From contig CP070651.1 of assembly GCA_020354625.1 (NCBI GenBank), forward strand, positions 3,171,776 through 3,235,775: 64,000 nucleotides of DNA, in the 5' to 3' direction. Below the pieces are notes generated by a model that was not told the origin of the DNA, made no database searches, and worked only from the letters and a program-made list of their open reading frames with translations. Positions 55,583 through 63,808 of this stretch are shown one piece after another (the stretch's first letter is position 1; the number at the start of each line of letters is the position of its first letter). The position numbers were made by a program, and so were the translations under genes. Source of the DNA: Trueperaceae bacterium. Lineage in GTDB: Bacteria > Deinococcota > Deinococci > Deinococcales > Trueperaceae.

Positions 55583-56245
55583 TTAGGAACCGAGGTACCG
55601 CACCAACGCCTCGAGGTCGGTCGTGATCAGGTCCGGGCTGAAGCCGAGCGCCTCCGGAGGGGCTCCGGAGCGATTGAGCCAGCAGGTCCAAAATCCGAAC
55701 GCCTTGGCACCGCTCACATCCCACGCGTTGGCAGAGATGAAGCCGATCGACGCCCTGTCGAGCCCTCCCTCCAACACGAGGGCGTATACGCGTGGATCCG
55801 GTTTGAAAGAGCGTACCTCATCAGCGCTCAAAACAGCGACCAGCTCGCCGGTCAATCCAGCTGCAGACACCACTTCGTTCAACATGCGGGGCGAACCGTT
55901 GGACAGAATCACACGCTCATACGCTGAGAGCGCACCGAGCGACGCTTTCACTTCGGGATAGAGTTCTAGCTGGGTATAACTCTCCATGACCTCTGCTGCC
56001 CACGCCACATCGAGCTCGAGCGTACGCATGGCGTACGTCAAGGCCTCCTCGGTAACCGACCAAAAATCCACATAACGCCCCATCAGCGCCCGTAACCAGC
56101 TGTACTCGAGCTGCTTTTGCCGCCAGAGCCGGCTGAGCTCCCCACCACGACCAGGGAATAGCGCTTCACAGGTCGTCACCACCGAGTGCACGTCGAAAAG
56201 AGTGCCGTAGGCGTCGAACGCCAGCAGCTGGAGTTGGGGCCGCAT
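55583..56245 (-). CDS. Haloacid dehalogenase-type II HAD hydrolase
   Basis: 220 residues. Motif I is LAFDAYGTLFD with the nucleophile Asp; motif II is VILSNGSP; the Lys lies in FKPDPRVYALVL; the last motif is ISANAWDVSGAKAFGFW, whose SANAWD form is specific for L-2-haloacid dehalogenases. Trp, Asn and Arg residues expected near the halide site are present in part. It may dechlorinate 2-haloacids or act as a phosphatase. It begins 30 bp after jag, where many bacteria have mnmE, and so may be read with the rpmH cluster. Confidence 0.87.
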   Translation of the reverse strand: MRPQLQLLAFDAYGTLFDVHSVVTTCEALFPGRGGELSRLWRQKQLEYSWLRALMGRYVDFWSVTEEALTYAMRTLELDVAWAAEVMESYTQLELYPEVKASLGALSAYERVILSNGSPRMLNEVVSAAGLTGELVAVLSADEVRSFKPDPRVYALVLEGGLDRASIGFISANAWDVSGAKAFGFWTCWLNRSGAPPEALGFSPDLITTDLEALVRYLGS

Positions 56246-56275
56246 CGAAATGCCTGTTCTATAGCGTGGGGGCCG

Positions 56276-56875
56276 CTACGAATCCTCTTGGGTATCGGGT
56301 ATAATCACCACCCGGCGGTCGCGTCCCTCGCCGGTCGACTCGCTCTTCACGTAAGGATCGTCAGCCAACGCCAGATGGATCACGCGGCGTTCGGCCGCAC
56401 TCATCGGCTCGAGCTCGACGGGCTGGCCGGTCTTCTGAACCTCGCTCGACACCCGGCGAGCTTGATCCTGCAAACGCTCGTCCCGACGGCGTTTGTACCC
56501 GCCCACATCGATGTTGACCCGCACGTTCTGCCCCTCTTCACGGTTCATGACGGCGTTGGTGACATACTCCAGCGCGTGGAGCGTCCGACCGCTGCGGCCG
56601 ATGATCTTCCCGGGATCGCCGCCGAACACCTCTACCTCGATCCGATCTTCTTCCACATGCGAGATCTCTACCGCATAAGCCGGATCGAAGTTGAGGAGCA
56701 AATTGACCAGGAACGATTCACACCGCTCCGACGCGTCTCCCTCGACCCGTACACTGCTAGGGATCGTGAAGGTCTCCTCCGCATCGACCGCTTCCAAGAA
56801 CTGCGGTTCGGTCTCTTCCTCCATGTCGATCCCGATATCTTCGAGGTACTTGTCCAGATCGTTGTCTGCCATCAT
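56276..56875 (-). CDS. jag: KH-R3H RNA-binding protein Jag/KhpB
   Basis: 199 residues. An acidic N-terminal segment, then a KH domain with the GxxG loop in VFGGDPGKIIGRSGRTLHALEY, and an R3H domain with the R-x3-H core in SAAERRVIHLALADDPYVKSESTGEGRDRRVVI. Jag/KhpB binds RNA and affects cell division and elongation. It follows yidC by 13 bp, the usual order. Two adjacent ATG codons (56875 and 56872) are possible; AAGGATG lies just upstream. Confidence 0.92.
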   Translation of the reverse strand: MMADNDLDKYLEDIGIDMEEETEPQFLEAVDAEETFTIPSSVRVEGDASERCESFLVNLLLNFDPAYAVEISHVEEDRIEVEVFGGDPGKIIGRSGRTLHALEYVTNAVMNREEGQNVRVNIDVGGYKRRRDERLQDQARRVSSEVQKTGQPVELEPMSAAERRVIHLALADDPYVKSESTGEGRDRRVVIIPDTQEDS

Positions 56876-56888
56876 ACATCCTTACGCC

Positions 56889-58460
56889 CTACTTGGCTGC
56901 AGCCGTCGACGGTTGCTGGCGGCTGATAAGCCAGTATTGTAGCACCTGAATCAACATCGACACCACAAAGTACAGGATGACACCCGCTGGGAAATTGATA
57001 ATGATAAAGACGAAGACCAGGTTGATGATCACCTGCTGCCTGAGGCTCTGTGGGTTTCCGCGGGCGGCAAAGTAGGACTGGCCGAGCATCACCGCCACGT
57101 AGAGCGCCGGCAGGATGTAGATAGGGTCGGCTTGCCCGAGATCGGGTAACCACAGAAAGCCCTCGTTGAACTCGAAGTTGACAAAGACGCGCCACAAGAT
57201 GATAAAGAGCGGCATCTGCAAAATCACAGGCAGGCAGCCCCCCGCCGGGTTGACTCCCGCCTCACGATAGAGCTTCATGGTCTCTTGAGTAAGCTTCTCG
57301 CGGTCATCTTTATGCTTTTTCTGCAGCGCTTGAATCTTGGGTTGGAGCTGCTGCATGCCGTACATCGACTTGGTCTGGGTCGAAATGAGCGGCCAGACCA
57401 CCGCCCGAAACAGCAGGGTCAGCACGATGATGGAGAGTCCCCAGTTACCCACAAACCCATGGATCCACTCGAGCACCCAGATGATCGCCAGCGACAAGCG
57501 ACCGAGGATATTGGGCGTGAACAGGCCGGGCAGCTCCGCATACCCCTCTTGGTCGTACCGGACGAGCTCGTTGGGGCCGGTGTACACCCCAAGAGCGAAC
57601 GAAACACTGCTACCGGCATCGGCCGCAAGGGGTTTTTGCATGGCGATGCGGTTCGACGGAAGAGATTGCGCCTCGAGTCCCTCGAAGCGACTTTCGCCGG
57701 GCCGCATGATGATGGCAATTCCCCTGGTCTGATTGGACTGCAGCGAGATATAAGTGGGATCGGCGACAGGTTGGGGGAGCGGATCCTGACTGAAGGTCGC
57801 CCCTTGGCCGAGTTTTATGATAGGATTTTGCGCGCGCCCAATGCCCGGAAACGCATACTGCACGGTTACAGCGTCTTCCTCAGCGATACCGGTCTCTCCC
57901 GCATCCTCCGAAGCCCCCGCTTGCCCAACCCTGGCTACCTCGAGCGAGATCTCGAGCGTGTGGCTGACGTTGCTGACAAGCACCGTCTTGTCGACTTGAA
58001 GATCCGCCACCCGGTAACGGAACGTACCCAGAAAGCTGGTCCGTCCTGTCCGCTCCCACTCCCCTTCCAGGTCTTCGGGCGCGAAGAACTCGCCGTCCAA
58101 GAGCACCGAACCACCTGGGATCGCCGCCTCGAAGGGGATAAGGTCTTGACCGTTATCGACAGTGTAAGAGCGGAGATTTTGGCCTTTCTGATGCTTGGCG
58201 AAAGCAGCCACCAGATGACCGGCCTGATCGAAGAAAAAGTCGACCCCTTTGGTGGAGATCTTGGTCAAGGTAGCATCGAGATCGTGGCAGAAAAACGATG
58301 CGGCCGCGGGTTGGCCGCAGTGCTCCTCGATCTTTCCAAAATCACGGAACTCTGAAAGGTCGAAGGGGGTTGCCTCAAACTCCGTCTGGGCAACCGCTGC
58401 AGTGAAAAGCGATCCCACAAGCAGCCCGAGGCATACGACAAACAAACGTAGGCTCTTCAA
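56889..58460 (-). CDS. yidC: Membrane protein insertase YidC
   Basis: 523 residues, Gram-negative type. An N-terminal signal-anchor helix (LRLFVVCLGLLVGSLFTAAVA), a periplasmic beta-domain (residues 30-310), then the insertase core: GLSIIVLTLLFRAVVWPL with the hydrophilic-groove Arg, STQTKSMYGMQQLQPKIQALQKKHKDDREKL in the coiled-coil loop, NPAGGCLPVILQMPLFIILW and two C-terminal helices. It inserts and folds inner-membrane proteins with or without SecYEG. The start is a TTG at 58460: GGAGG stands 4 nt upstream and the TTG overlaps the yidD stop (TTGA). A GTG 23 codons upstream is the first in-frame start. Confidence 0.93.
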   Translation of the reverse strand: MKSLRLFVVCLGLLVGSLFTAAVAQTEFEATPFDLSEFRDFGKIEEHCGQPAAASFFCHDLDATLTKISTKGVDFFFDQAGHLVAAFAKHQKGQNLRSYTVDNGQDLIPFEAAIPGGSVLLDGEFFAPEDLEGEWERTGRTSFLGTFRYRVADLQVDKTVLVSNVSHTLEISLEVARVGQAGASEDAGETGIAEEDAVTVQYAFPGIGRAQNPIIKLGQGATFSQDPLPQPVADPTYISLQSNQTRGIAIIMRPGESRFEGLEAQSLPSNRIAMQKPLAADAGSSVSFALGVYTGPNELVRYDQEGYAELPGLFTPNILGRLSLAIIWVLEWIHGFVGNWGLSIIVLTLLFRAVVWPLISTQTKSMYGMQQLQPKIQALQKKHKDDREKLTQETMKLYREAGVNPAGGCLPVILQMPLFIILWRVFVNFEFNEGFLWLPDLGQADPIYILPALYVAVMLGQSYFAARGNPQSLRQQVIINLVFVFIIINFPAGVILYFVVSMLIQVLQYWLISRQQPSTAAAK

Positions 58461-58711
58461 AATTCCTCCGTCAGCTGTTCGGTTCTCGGAGGGACGGGAT
58501 CCACACCTCCGGGGTGGAAGGGATGGCACTTGGCGAGACGCTGCAACGCCAGAACCGACCCCTTGAGCACTCCATGGCGCTCGACGGCTTCGAGCGCATA
58601 AGCGCTACAAGTCGGGTGGAAGCGGCAGCTCCCCTGCAACTTTAGGGGTGAAAGATAACGGCGATAGCCACGAATCGACGACATCAGCAAACCCTTGACC
58701 AGCCGCATCAT
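58457..58711 (-). CDS. yidD: Membrane protein insertion efficiency factor YidD
   Basis: 84 residues. IRGYRRYLSPLKLQGSCRFHPTCSAYALEAVERHGVLKG, cited by its core CRFHPTCSAYALEA, and the C-terminal CHPFHPGGVDPVP are the family signature with three conserved Cys. A small membrane-associated protein that aids YidC. Overlaps rnpA (4 bp) and yidC (4 bp, TTGA), so all three are translationally coupled. Confidence 0.95.
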   Translation of the reverse strand: MMRLVKGLLMSSIRGYRRYLSPLKLQGSCRFHPTCSAYALEAVERHGVLKGSVLALQRLAKCHPFHPGGVDPVPPRTEQLTEEF

Positions 58712-59058
58712 AGGAGCTTTCCTCGCTCGAGAGCGCGTCGCAACGCATCTTTGAGCTGCCAGAAACTCGCGCCGGCTGCTTCGGGGCGCGCGATCACAAC
58801 CAGATCGAAACTGGCAGCGCCGCGATGCCGGACCGAGACCTCTTCATCGAGCAAGAGACTACGCAGGGCCTCCCGTAGACGGCGGCGCACAAGGTTGCGT
58901 ACCACAGCTTTACCGACTCTCTTACTCACCACAATTCCTACACGCACCTGCCCTCTTCTCGTCGCCTGCCAACGTAGGCTGAGCAATTTGGCACCGCCGG
59001 AACGGCCTCTACGCAAGCGCCGAAAGGCACGGTCACCCTTTAACGAGCGAAGGACCAC
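58708..59058 (-). CDS. rnpA: Ribonuclease P protein component
   Basis: 116 residues. It binds the RNase P RNA and helps process tRNA 5' ends. The basic N terminus (SLKGDRAFRRLRRGR) and the RNR motif region VGIVVSKRVGKAVVRNLVRRRLREALRSLL, represented by RNLVRRRLREAL, are diagnostic. GTG start 28 bp after the rpmH stop; the first upstream in-frame stop is close, so the start is well bounded. It does not show the long N-terminal extension or rpmH overlap known from Thermus. Confidence 0.95.
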   Translation of the reverse strand: MVLRSLKGDRAFRRLRRGRSGGAKLLSLRWQATRRGQVRVGIVVSKRVGKAVVRNLVRRRLREALRSLLLDEEVSVRHRGAASFDLVVIARPEAAGASFWQLKDALRRALERGKLL

Positions 59059-59086
59059 GGCGGAGAACGAACGACCCCATCAGCTC

Positions 59087-59230
59087 CTAGTGATCGGATA
59101 CCGTCAGCCTCTTACGACCCTTGGCACGGCGGCGCCTTAGAATATTGCGCCCCCCTGGAGTGCTCATGCGGGATCGAAATCCGTGTGTCTTGGCACGCTT
59201 ACGGCGGTTCGGTTGGTAGGTGCGTTTCAT
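59087..59230 (-). CDS. rpmH: Ribosomal protein bL34
   Basis: 47 residues: [40 protein letters not shown], then RLTVSDH. Near-identical to the universal consensus. AAGGAG stands 7 nt before the ATG. First gene of the run rpmH-rnpA-yidD-yidC-jag. In many bacteria dnaA and oriC lie upstream; here the 188 bp before it contain no DnaA-box cluster and gatA follows, so the origin is not at this place. Confidence 0.97.
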   Translation of the reverse strand: MKRTYQPNRRKRAKTHGFRSRMSTPGGRNILRRRRAKGRKRLTVSDH

Positions 59231-59418
59231 AGGTCGACTCCTTGAAGTCTCTTTCTAAGTCCGTAAATGAGGCGTCCGCAGAATACTCGATCGCGGCACG
59301 GCCGAGCTGGCTCCCGGCCCCGTTTCGGCTCACCACCTAGCAGGCGGAGCGCAAGCCGTCAGAGCATACCACACCAGAGCCCCAAACGCCAACTCCCAAG
59401 CCACGTACCAGACCCCGC

Positions 59419-60879
59419 TCAAAGAGGTGCCAAAGGCGCAAATTTCTCACCTACGTGGCGCTCGAGCAACGCTGTCACTCCGACCAAACGCTCATCCTGG
59501 AGAGCCGGTGCCATGAACTGAACCCCACAAGGGAGTCGCTCCGCCGTGAATCCGGCCGGGACGCTGATAGCTGCGATCCCCACCAAGTTGGCCAGACAGG
59601 TATCGATATCCCCCAAATACATAGCGAGTGGGTCATCTACCTTTTCACCCAGCGGGTAGGCGACAGAGGGGACGGTTGGCGTCAACAGCAGATCGACTTC
59701 CTCGAAAGCACGCTCGATCTCATGAGCGATCAGGCGCCGTACCTTGAGCGCCTTTCCGTAGTAGGCATCGTAATACCCCGCAGATAGGGCATAGGTCCCC
59801 ATGAGAATCCGTCGGCGCACCTCCGGACCGAGACTCGAGCCCCGACTCTTCATCATCACATCGGCCTGTCCGAGGCGATCCTCTCCGGTGCGAGAACTGT
59901 ATACCATGCCGTCGTAACGAGCCAAGTTGCTGCTCGCTTCAGCCATCGCCACCAGGTAGTAAGCGGGGATCCCGTCACGAGCCGTAGGTACGGATACCTG
60001 CTGCAATTCTGCGCCGAGCTGGACAAGGCGCTCGCAGGTCAGCTCCAATGCAGCCATTACCCCGGCACTGTTCCCTTCACCCGTCAGTTCCTCGATGAGT
60101 CCCACCCGAACCCCCGTGAGATCGGAGGCCCCAGTCACGGCCTTTGCAAATGCCGGAGCGACTCCCGCCAGGCTGGTGGCATCTTTGGGATCGTGCCCAG
60201 CCATCACATCCATCGAGAGTGCTAGATCCTCGGCACTTCGGCACAGAACCCCCACTTGGTCGAGGGAGCTGGCGTAAGCGATCACACCGTAACGAGACAA
60301 GCGGCCGTAGGTCGGTTTGAAACCGATCACACCCGTAAAACTTCCCGGCTGCCTCACCGAGCCGCCGGTATCGGTTCCCAGGGCGATCGGCACAACCCCG
60401 GTGGCCACCGCAACAGCCGATCCGCCCGAAGAGCCCCCCGGTACCCGGCTGGTGTCCCAAGGGTTCTTGACCGCTCCAAACGCGGAGTTCTCGTTACTGC
60501 TCCCCATCCCGAACTCATCCAGGTTGGCCTTGGCAACGACCACGGCTCCAGCCTGCTCGAGCCGCTCCACCACGGTTGCGCTATAAGGCGGCACAAAGCT
60601 GGCCAGGCTTTCGGAAGCAGCAGTCGAGCGCAGGCCCTCGGTACAGATGTTGTCTTTGACCACGATCGGTACGCCCGCCAGCGGTCCGACGTCCTCGCCG
60701 GCAGCGAGCCGCTCATCGATCTTCTCGGCCTGCTCGAGCGCGGACTCATGGGCGATGGTGATAAAGGCGTTCAGCTCGACCTGGGTAAGCTCCGCACGCT
60801 CTAGCGCTGCCCGCACGATCTCTTGGGCCCGGACGCGCCCCGAGGCCACCTGCCTGCCGATCTCAACCGCTGTCATCAT
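59419..60879 (-). CDS. gatA: Aspartyl/glutamyl-tRNA amidotransferase subunit A
   Basis: 486 residues. An amidase-signature enzyme that releases ammonia from glutamine for Glu-tRNA-Gln or Asp-tRNA-Asn transamidation with GatB and GatC. The Ser-cisSer-Lys triad is seen as Lys in IVVKDNI, and the Ser pair in VPGGSSGGSAVAVA with GTDTGGSVRQPGSF. MGSSNENSAFGAVKNPWD is typical for GatA. The ATG at 60879 has minus-strand TATGCT 6 nt upstream; a second ATG follows directly. The frame is open 85 codons upstream without homology. gatB and gatC are not adjacent. Confidence 0.94.
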   Translation of the reverse strand: MMTAVEIGRQVASGRVRAQEIVRAALERAELTQVELNAFITIAHESALEQAEKIDERLAAGEDVGPLAGVPIVVKDNICTEGLRSTAASESLASFVPPYSATVVERLEQAGAVVVAKANLDEFGMGSSNENSAFGAVKNPWDTSRVPGGSSGGSAVAVATGVVPIALGTDTGGSVRQPGSFTGVIGFKPTYGRLSRYGVIAYASSLDQVGVLCRSAEDLALSMDVMAGHDPKDATSLAGVAPAFAKAVTGASDLTGVRVGLIEELTGEGNSAGVMAALELTCERLVQLGAELQQVSVPTARDGIPAYYLVAMAEASSNLARYDGMVYSSRTGEDRLGQADVMMKSRGSSLGPEVRRRILMGTYALSAGYYDAYYGKALKVRRLIAHEIERAFEEVDLLLTPTVPSVAYPLGEKVDDPLAMYLGDIDTCLANLVGIAAISVPAGFTAERLPCGVQFMAPALQDERLVGVTALLERHVGEKFAPLAPL

Positions 60880-60885
60880 GAGAGG

Positions 60886-60891
60886 AGCATA
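60886..60891 (-). promoter_or_regulatory. Leaderless -10 element of gatA
   Basis: Minus-strand TATGCT ends 6 nt before the ATG at 60879, with no ribosome-binding site. Confidence 0.45.
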
Positions 60892-60952
60892 ACAGATGCC
60901 CGACACCGGCTTGCGCCCAGTCCAGAACCTATGACAGGCTAGGGAGACACCG

Positions 60953-62140
60953 ATGAACGACCCGATTCCCCCATCGATCGTGCAAAACCCCAACGCTCGC
61001 CTCACAGCAGGGCTCGAGCCCGCCACCCGCGAGCCGCTCGACTTCCACCGGCGGCTTCCAGGATACGCCGCCACCCCCCTTTTGGAGGCGCCCGCCATCG
61101 CCGAAGCACTCGGGGTCGCCACAGTGCTCATCAAGGACGAAGCGTCACGCTTCGGCCTCCCCGCCTACAAGATGCTCGGCGCATCGTGGGCAACCTACCG
61201 AAGCCTGCGCCAGCGCTTGGGGACGACGGCGAACTGGCACGCCATCGACGATCTCAAACGGCAATTCGCCCCTTTGAAACCGCTCACGCTGGTCGCCGCC
61301 ACCGACGGCAACCACGGTCGTGCCGTAGCCCGCGTGGCGAGCTGGTTCGACTTCTCGGCCCATATCTATGTACCAAACGATATGGTTCCGGCGCGCATCG
61401 AAGCGATCCGTAGCGAAGGGGCAGAGGTCACGGTCGTTCCCGGTAGCTACGATGACGCGGTGGAGGTGGCTGCCACGCAGGTGGGAAATCACCTCCACGT
61501 CATCTCGGACACGGCCTGGGAAGGGTATGAACAGATCCCCCATTGGGTAGTCGAAGGCTACGGCACCATCTTCTGGGAGCTCGAGGACCAACTCGCTGCC
61601 AAGGCCACACGCTACCCCGATCTGGTCGCCGTTCAGATCGGTGTCGGCTCGTTGGCGGCTTCGGTCGTCCGCCACTTCCGCTGTGAAGGGCGATCCAAAT
61701 GCCCCACCATCCTCGGGGTGGAACCGCTCGCCGCTGCCTGTCTCCAGGCGTCTATCCGCGCTGGAGAGATCCAGTCGATACCGGGGCCACACCGCTCGAT
61801 CATGTCCGGCCTCAACGCCGGCAGACCGTCCCTTACCGCCTGGCCACTCGTATCCAAAGGAGTAGATGCCTTCAGCGCCATCAGCGACGAGACAGCAAGG
61901 GAAGCGATGCGCCTGTTGGCACACTCGGGCATCGTCGCCGGTGAGAGCGGTGCCGCCGGACTCGGAGGCGTACTGGAGATCGTCGAGAACACCCGTTGGC
62001 GCAAGGCGCTCGGGATAGGGCGAGACAGCTGCCTCCTCTTTCTCAACACAGAAGCCGATACCGATCCCACAGGCTACCGCGTCATCACCGGGGCATCTTC
62101 AGCCGAAGTACGGCGTCGAATCCGGCGCGGACAGAGCTAA
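60953..62140 (+). CDS. dpaL: Diaminopropionate ammonia-lyase-like PLP enzyme
   Basis: 395 residues, fold type II. FHRRLPGYAATPLLEAP followed by LIKDEASRFGLPAYKMLGA, with the PLP Lys in the last motif, resembles diaminopropionate ammonia-lyase (YgeX), as do the ATDGNHGRAVA phosphate-side motif, the substrate-region IMSGLNAGRPS and the Gly-rich ESGAAGLGG. It would convert 2,3-diaminopropionate to pyruvate and ammonia; threonine or serine dehydratase activity is an alternative. AGGGAGA stands 6-7 nt before the ATG. Divergent from gatA. No related catabolic genes nearby. Confidence 0.85.
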   Translation: MNDPIPPSIVQNPNARLTAGLEPATREPLDFHRRLPGYAATPLLEAPAIAEALGVATVLIKDEASRFGLPAYKMLGASWATYRSLRQRLGTTANWHAIDDLKRQFAPLKPLTLVAATDGNHGRAVARVASWFDFSAHIYVPNDMVPARIEAIRSEGAEVTVVPGSYDDAVEVAATQVGNHLHVISDTAWEGYEQIPHWVVEGYGTIFWELEDQLAAKATRYPDLVAVQIGVGSLAASVVRHFRCEGRSKCPTILGVEPLAAACLQASIRAGEIQSIPGPHRSIMSGLNAGRPSLTAWPLVSKGVDAFSAISDETAREAMRLLAHSGIVAGESGAAGLGGVLEIVENTRWRKALGIGRDSCLLFLNTEADTDPTGYRVITGASSAEVRRRIRRGQS

Positions 62141-62200
62141 CAGCTGAACACGACGACCGACAGTGGTGTTTTTCAATGATGACCTGTTCGGACCACCAGA

Positions 62201-62206
62201 TATAAT
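62201..62206 (+). promoter_or_regulatory. Consensus -10 element of the PP2C gene
   Basis: TATAAT ends 8 nt before the ATG at 62215, without ribosome-binding site: leaderless or nearly leaderless. Confidence 0.6.
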
Positions 62207-62214
62207 GATTTTCT

Positions 62215-63204
62215 ATGGGGTCGCAAAGCCCAGCGCTGCCTAGGCCGCGCTCCACCACTGTGCGGCTGGGTGGGTATAGCGAACCGGGTCGCGTTCGCAC
62301 AGTCAATCAGGACAGTTATTTTGTCGGCGAAATCCCCGGCAAGGGGTTTCTCGCTGCTGTAGCAGACGGCATGGGCGGTCATCAAACAGGCGAGGTGGCC
62401 AGCCAAAAAGCTGTTTCCATCTTGCACCACGAAGTGTTGAGAAGCCGCACTCAGCCGCCCGCCGCCATCGCGAAGGCCGTCCAGAGCGCCAACTTGGAAG
62501 TGTTCAACTACGCCTCGGCCCACCCCGAGCACCGCGGCATGGGCACCACGCTGACCACAGTCTTCATCGATGATCAGGTTGGGCTGGTAGGGCATGTGGG
62601 CGACTCCCGGGCCTATCTGGTACGCGACGGCGATATCCGGCAGCTGACTCACGACCACAGCTGGGTGGCCGACCGTGTGCGGCAAGGCCTCCTCACCGCG
62701 GCCGAAGCCAAACACCATCGCTGGCGCAACGTCATCACCAACGCTCTCGGCGCCACGCCGAGTTTCAAGCTCGATATCCTGCACTTCAAGATCCAAAAGG
62801 GCGACCGGCTCCTGTTATGCAGCGACGGGGTCAGCATGCTGCTCTCCGAGATCATGATGATGCAGATCGTGACCGAATACACACCAGAGCAGGCTGCCAG
62901 GGAACTCGTCTACGAGGCCAACGACCGCGGCAGCCCCGACAATGTCACCGCTGTGGTTTTGGAAGTGTGCGAACTCGAGGAAAACCCGAAACGCTACACC
63001 TTGCCCCCCCACTATCGCCAACCTGCCTCGGTAAGCATCAGCGAGTCCGAAAGCGGTATACGCAAGATCGAAAAAGACTTCCCCATCCGAGATCTCTTCA
63101 CGAAACTGCGCGAAAAACCGTGGTATCCCTATAGATTCTGGATCGTCGGAAGCCTCTATCTGATCCTGCTCTTTTTGCTCTTTAGCCTCTGGCCACGTTT
63201 CTAG
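62215..63204 (+). CDS. PP2C-type Ser/Thr protein phosphatase with a C-terminal membrane anchor
   Basis: 329 residues. The PPM/PP2C domain covers 15-255: RTVNQDSYFVGE and AAVADGMGGHQTGEVAS give the first metal-site Asp residues, GMGTTLTTVFID, GHVGDSRAYLVRDGDIRQLTHDHSW, LLCSDGVSML and GSPDNVTAVVLE the others. After a charged linker a single helix close to the C terminus (FWIVGSLYLILLFLLFSL) anchors it to the membrane. It would reverse Ser/Thr phosphorylation by Hanks-type kinases, but no kinase gene is adjacent. TATAAT lies 8 nt before the ATG. Confidence 0.93.
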   Translation: MGSQSPALPRPRSTTVRLGGYSEPGRVRTVNQDSYFVGEIPGKGFLAAVADGMGGHQTGEVASQKAVSILHHEVLRSRTQPPAAIAKAVQSANLEVFNYASAHPEHRGMGTTLTTVFIDDQVGLVGHVGDSRAYLVRDGDIRQLTHDHSWVADRVRQGLLTAAEAKHHRWRNVITNALGATPSFKLDILHFKIQKGDRLLLCSDGVSMLLSEIMMMQIVTEYTPEQAARELVYEANDRGSPDNVTAVVLEVCELEENPKRYTLPPHYRQPASVSISESESGIRKIEKDFPIRDLFTKLREKPWYPYRFWIVGSLYLILLFLLFSLWPRF

Positions 63205-63247
63205 AGAGCTCCAAAGACCGTCTCGGCGAGACCATCAAGAAGACCAG

Positions 63248-63361
63248 AGGGTGATGAGTCGTGAGTGATGCGTGATGAGAGCAGCGAAAGCCGTGGTCTG
63301 GAAAAAACCGTTTGCCTGCCCCCCACTCATCACTCATCCCTGTTTACTCATCACTGTGAAA
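63248..63361. repeat. Inverted GTGATGAGT-type repeat between PP2C and ridA genes
   Basis: GGGTGATGAGTCGTGAGTGATG (63250-63271, in part) faces CACTCATCACTCATCCC and ACTCATCACTGTG (63324-63358) on the other side of about 55 bp. The words GATGAGT/ACTCATC recur four times. It is the same family as 38846-39092. The remaining part of the 207-bp gap shows no gene. Confidence 0.6.
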
Positions 63362-63399
63362 GGTTTCTTTCGCCTGCCCTTTCGACCGTCACAACAGGG

Positions 63400-63405
63400 T
63401 AAGGT
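63400..63405 (+). promoter_or_regulatory. Leaderless -10 element of the ridA gene
   Basis: TAAGGT ends 6 nt before the ATG at 63412, with no ribosome-binding site between. Confidence 0.45.
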
Positions 63406-63411
63406 ATCGCT

Positions 63412-63798
63412 ATGGACAAAAGTGCTGTTCAAACCGAATCCGCCCCCGCCGCTATCGGTCCCTACTCCCAAGCCATCCGCACCGGCAATCTGGTGTTCAC
63501 CTCTGGACAGATCCCGCTCCACCCCGATGGAACACTGGTCGAGGGAGGGATCGAGGTGCAGACCACACAGGTGATGCACAACCTCCAAGCCGTGCTTGAA
63601 GCCGCCGGCTCGAGCCTCGAGCACGTCGTCAAGTGTACCTGTTTCGTCGCCGACTTGAACGACTTCGGTGCGATCAACAAGGTCTACGGGAGTTTCTTCA
63701 AGAAAACGCCGCCGGCCCGTAGTGCGGTCGAAGTGGCGAGGCTTCCACTCGACGTCAAGATCGAAATCGAAGCCGTGGCCGTATTGGCAGACGGTTGA
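63412..63798 (+). CDS. ridA: RidA/YjgF-family enamine/imine deaminase
   Basis: 128 residues, full length. AIGPYSQAIRTGNLVFTSGQIPLHPDG, shown by its core GPYSQAI, and the C-terminal PPARSAVEVARLPLDVKIEIEAVA with the carboxylate-binding Arg are family signatures. RidA hydrolyses reactive enamine intermediates formed by PLP-dependent dehydratases such as threonine dehydratase. A PLP ammonia-lyase gene lies 1.3 kb upstream, a plausible source of such intermediates, though they are not one operon. The TAAGGT box 6 nt before the ATG indicates a leaderless mRNA. Confidence 0.93.
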   Translation: MDKSAVQTESAPAAIGPYSQAIRTGNLVFTSGQIPLHPDGTLVEGGIEVQTTQVMHNLQAVLEAAGSSLEHVVKCTCFVADLNDFGAINKVYGSFFKKTPPARSAVEVARLPLDVKIEIEAVAVLADG

Positions 63799-63808
63799 TC
63801 ACCGCGTC

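Noticed and set aside
59231-59418. Replication origin next to rpmH
   Set aside because: No cluster of TTATCCACA-like boxes and no dnaA gene; the neighbour is gatA.
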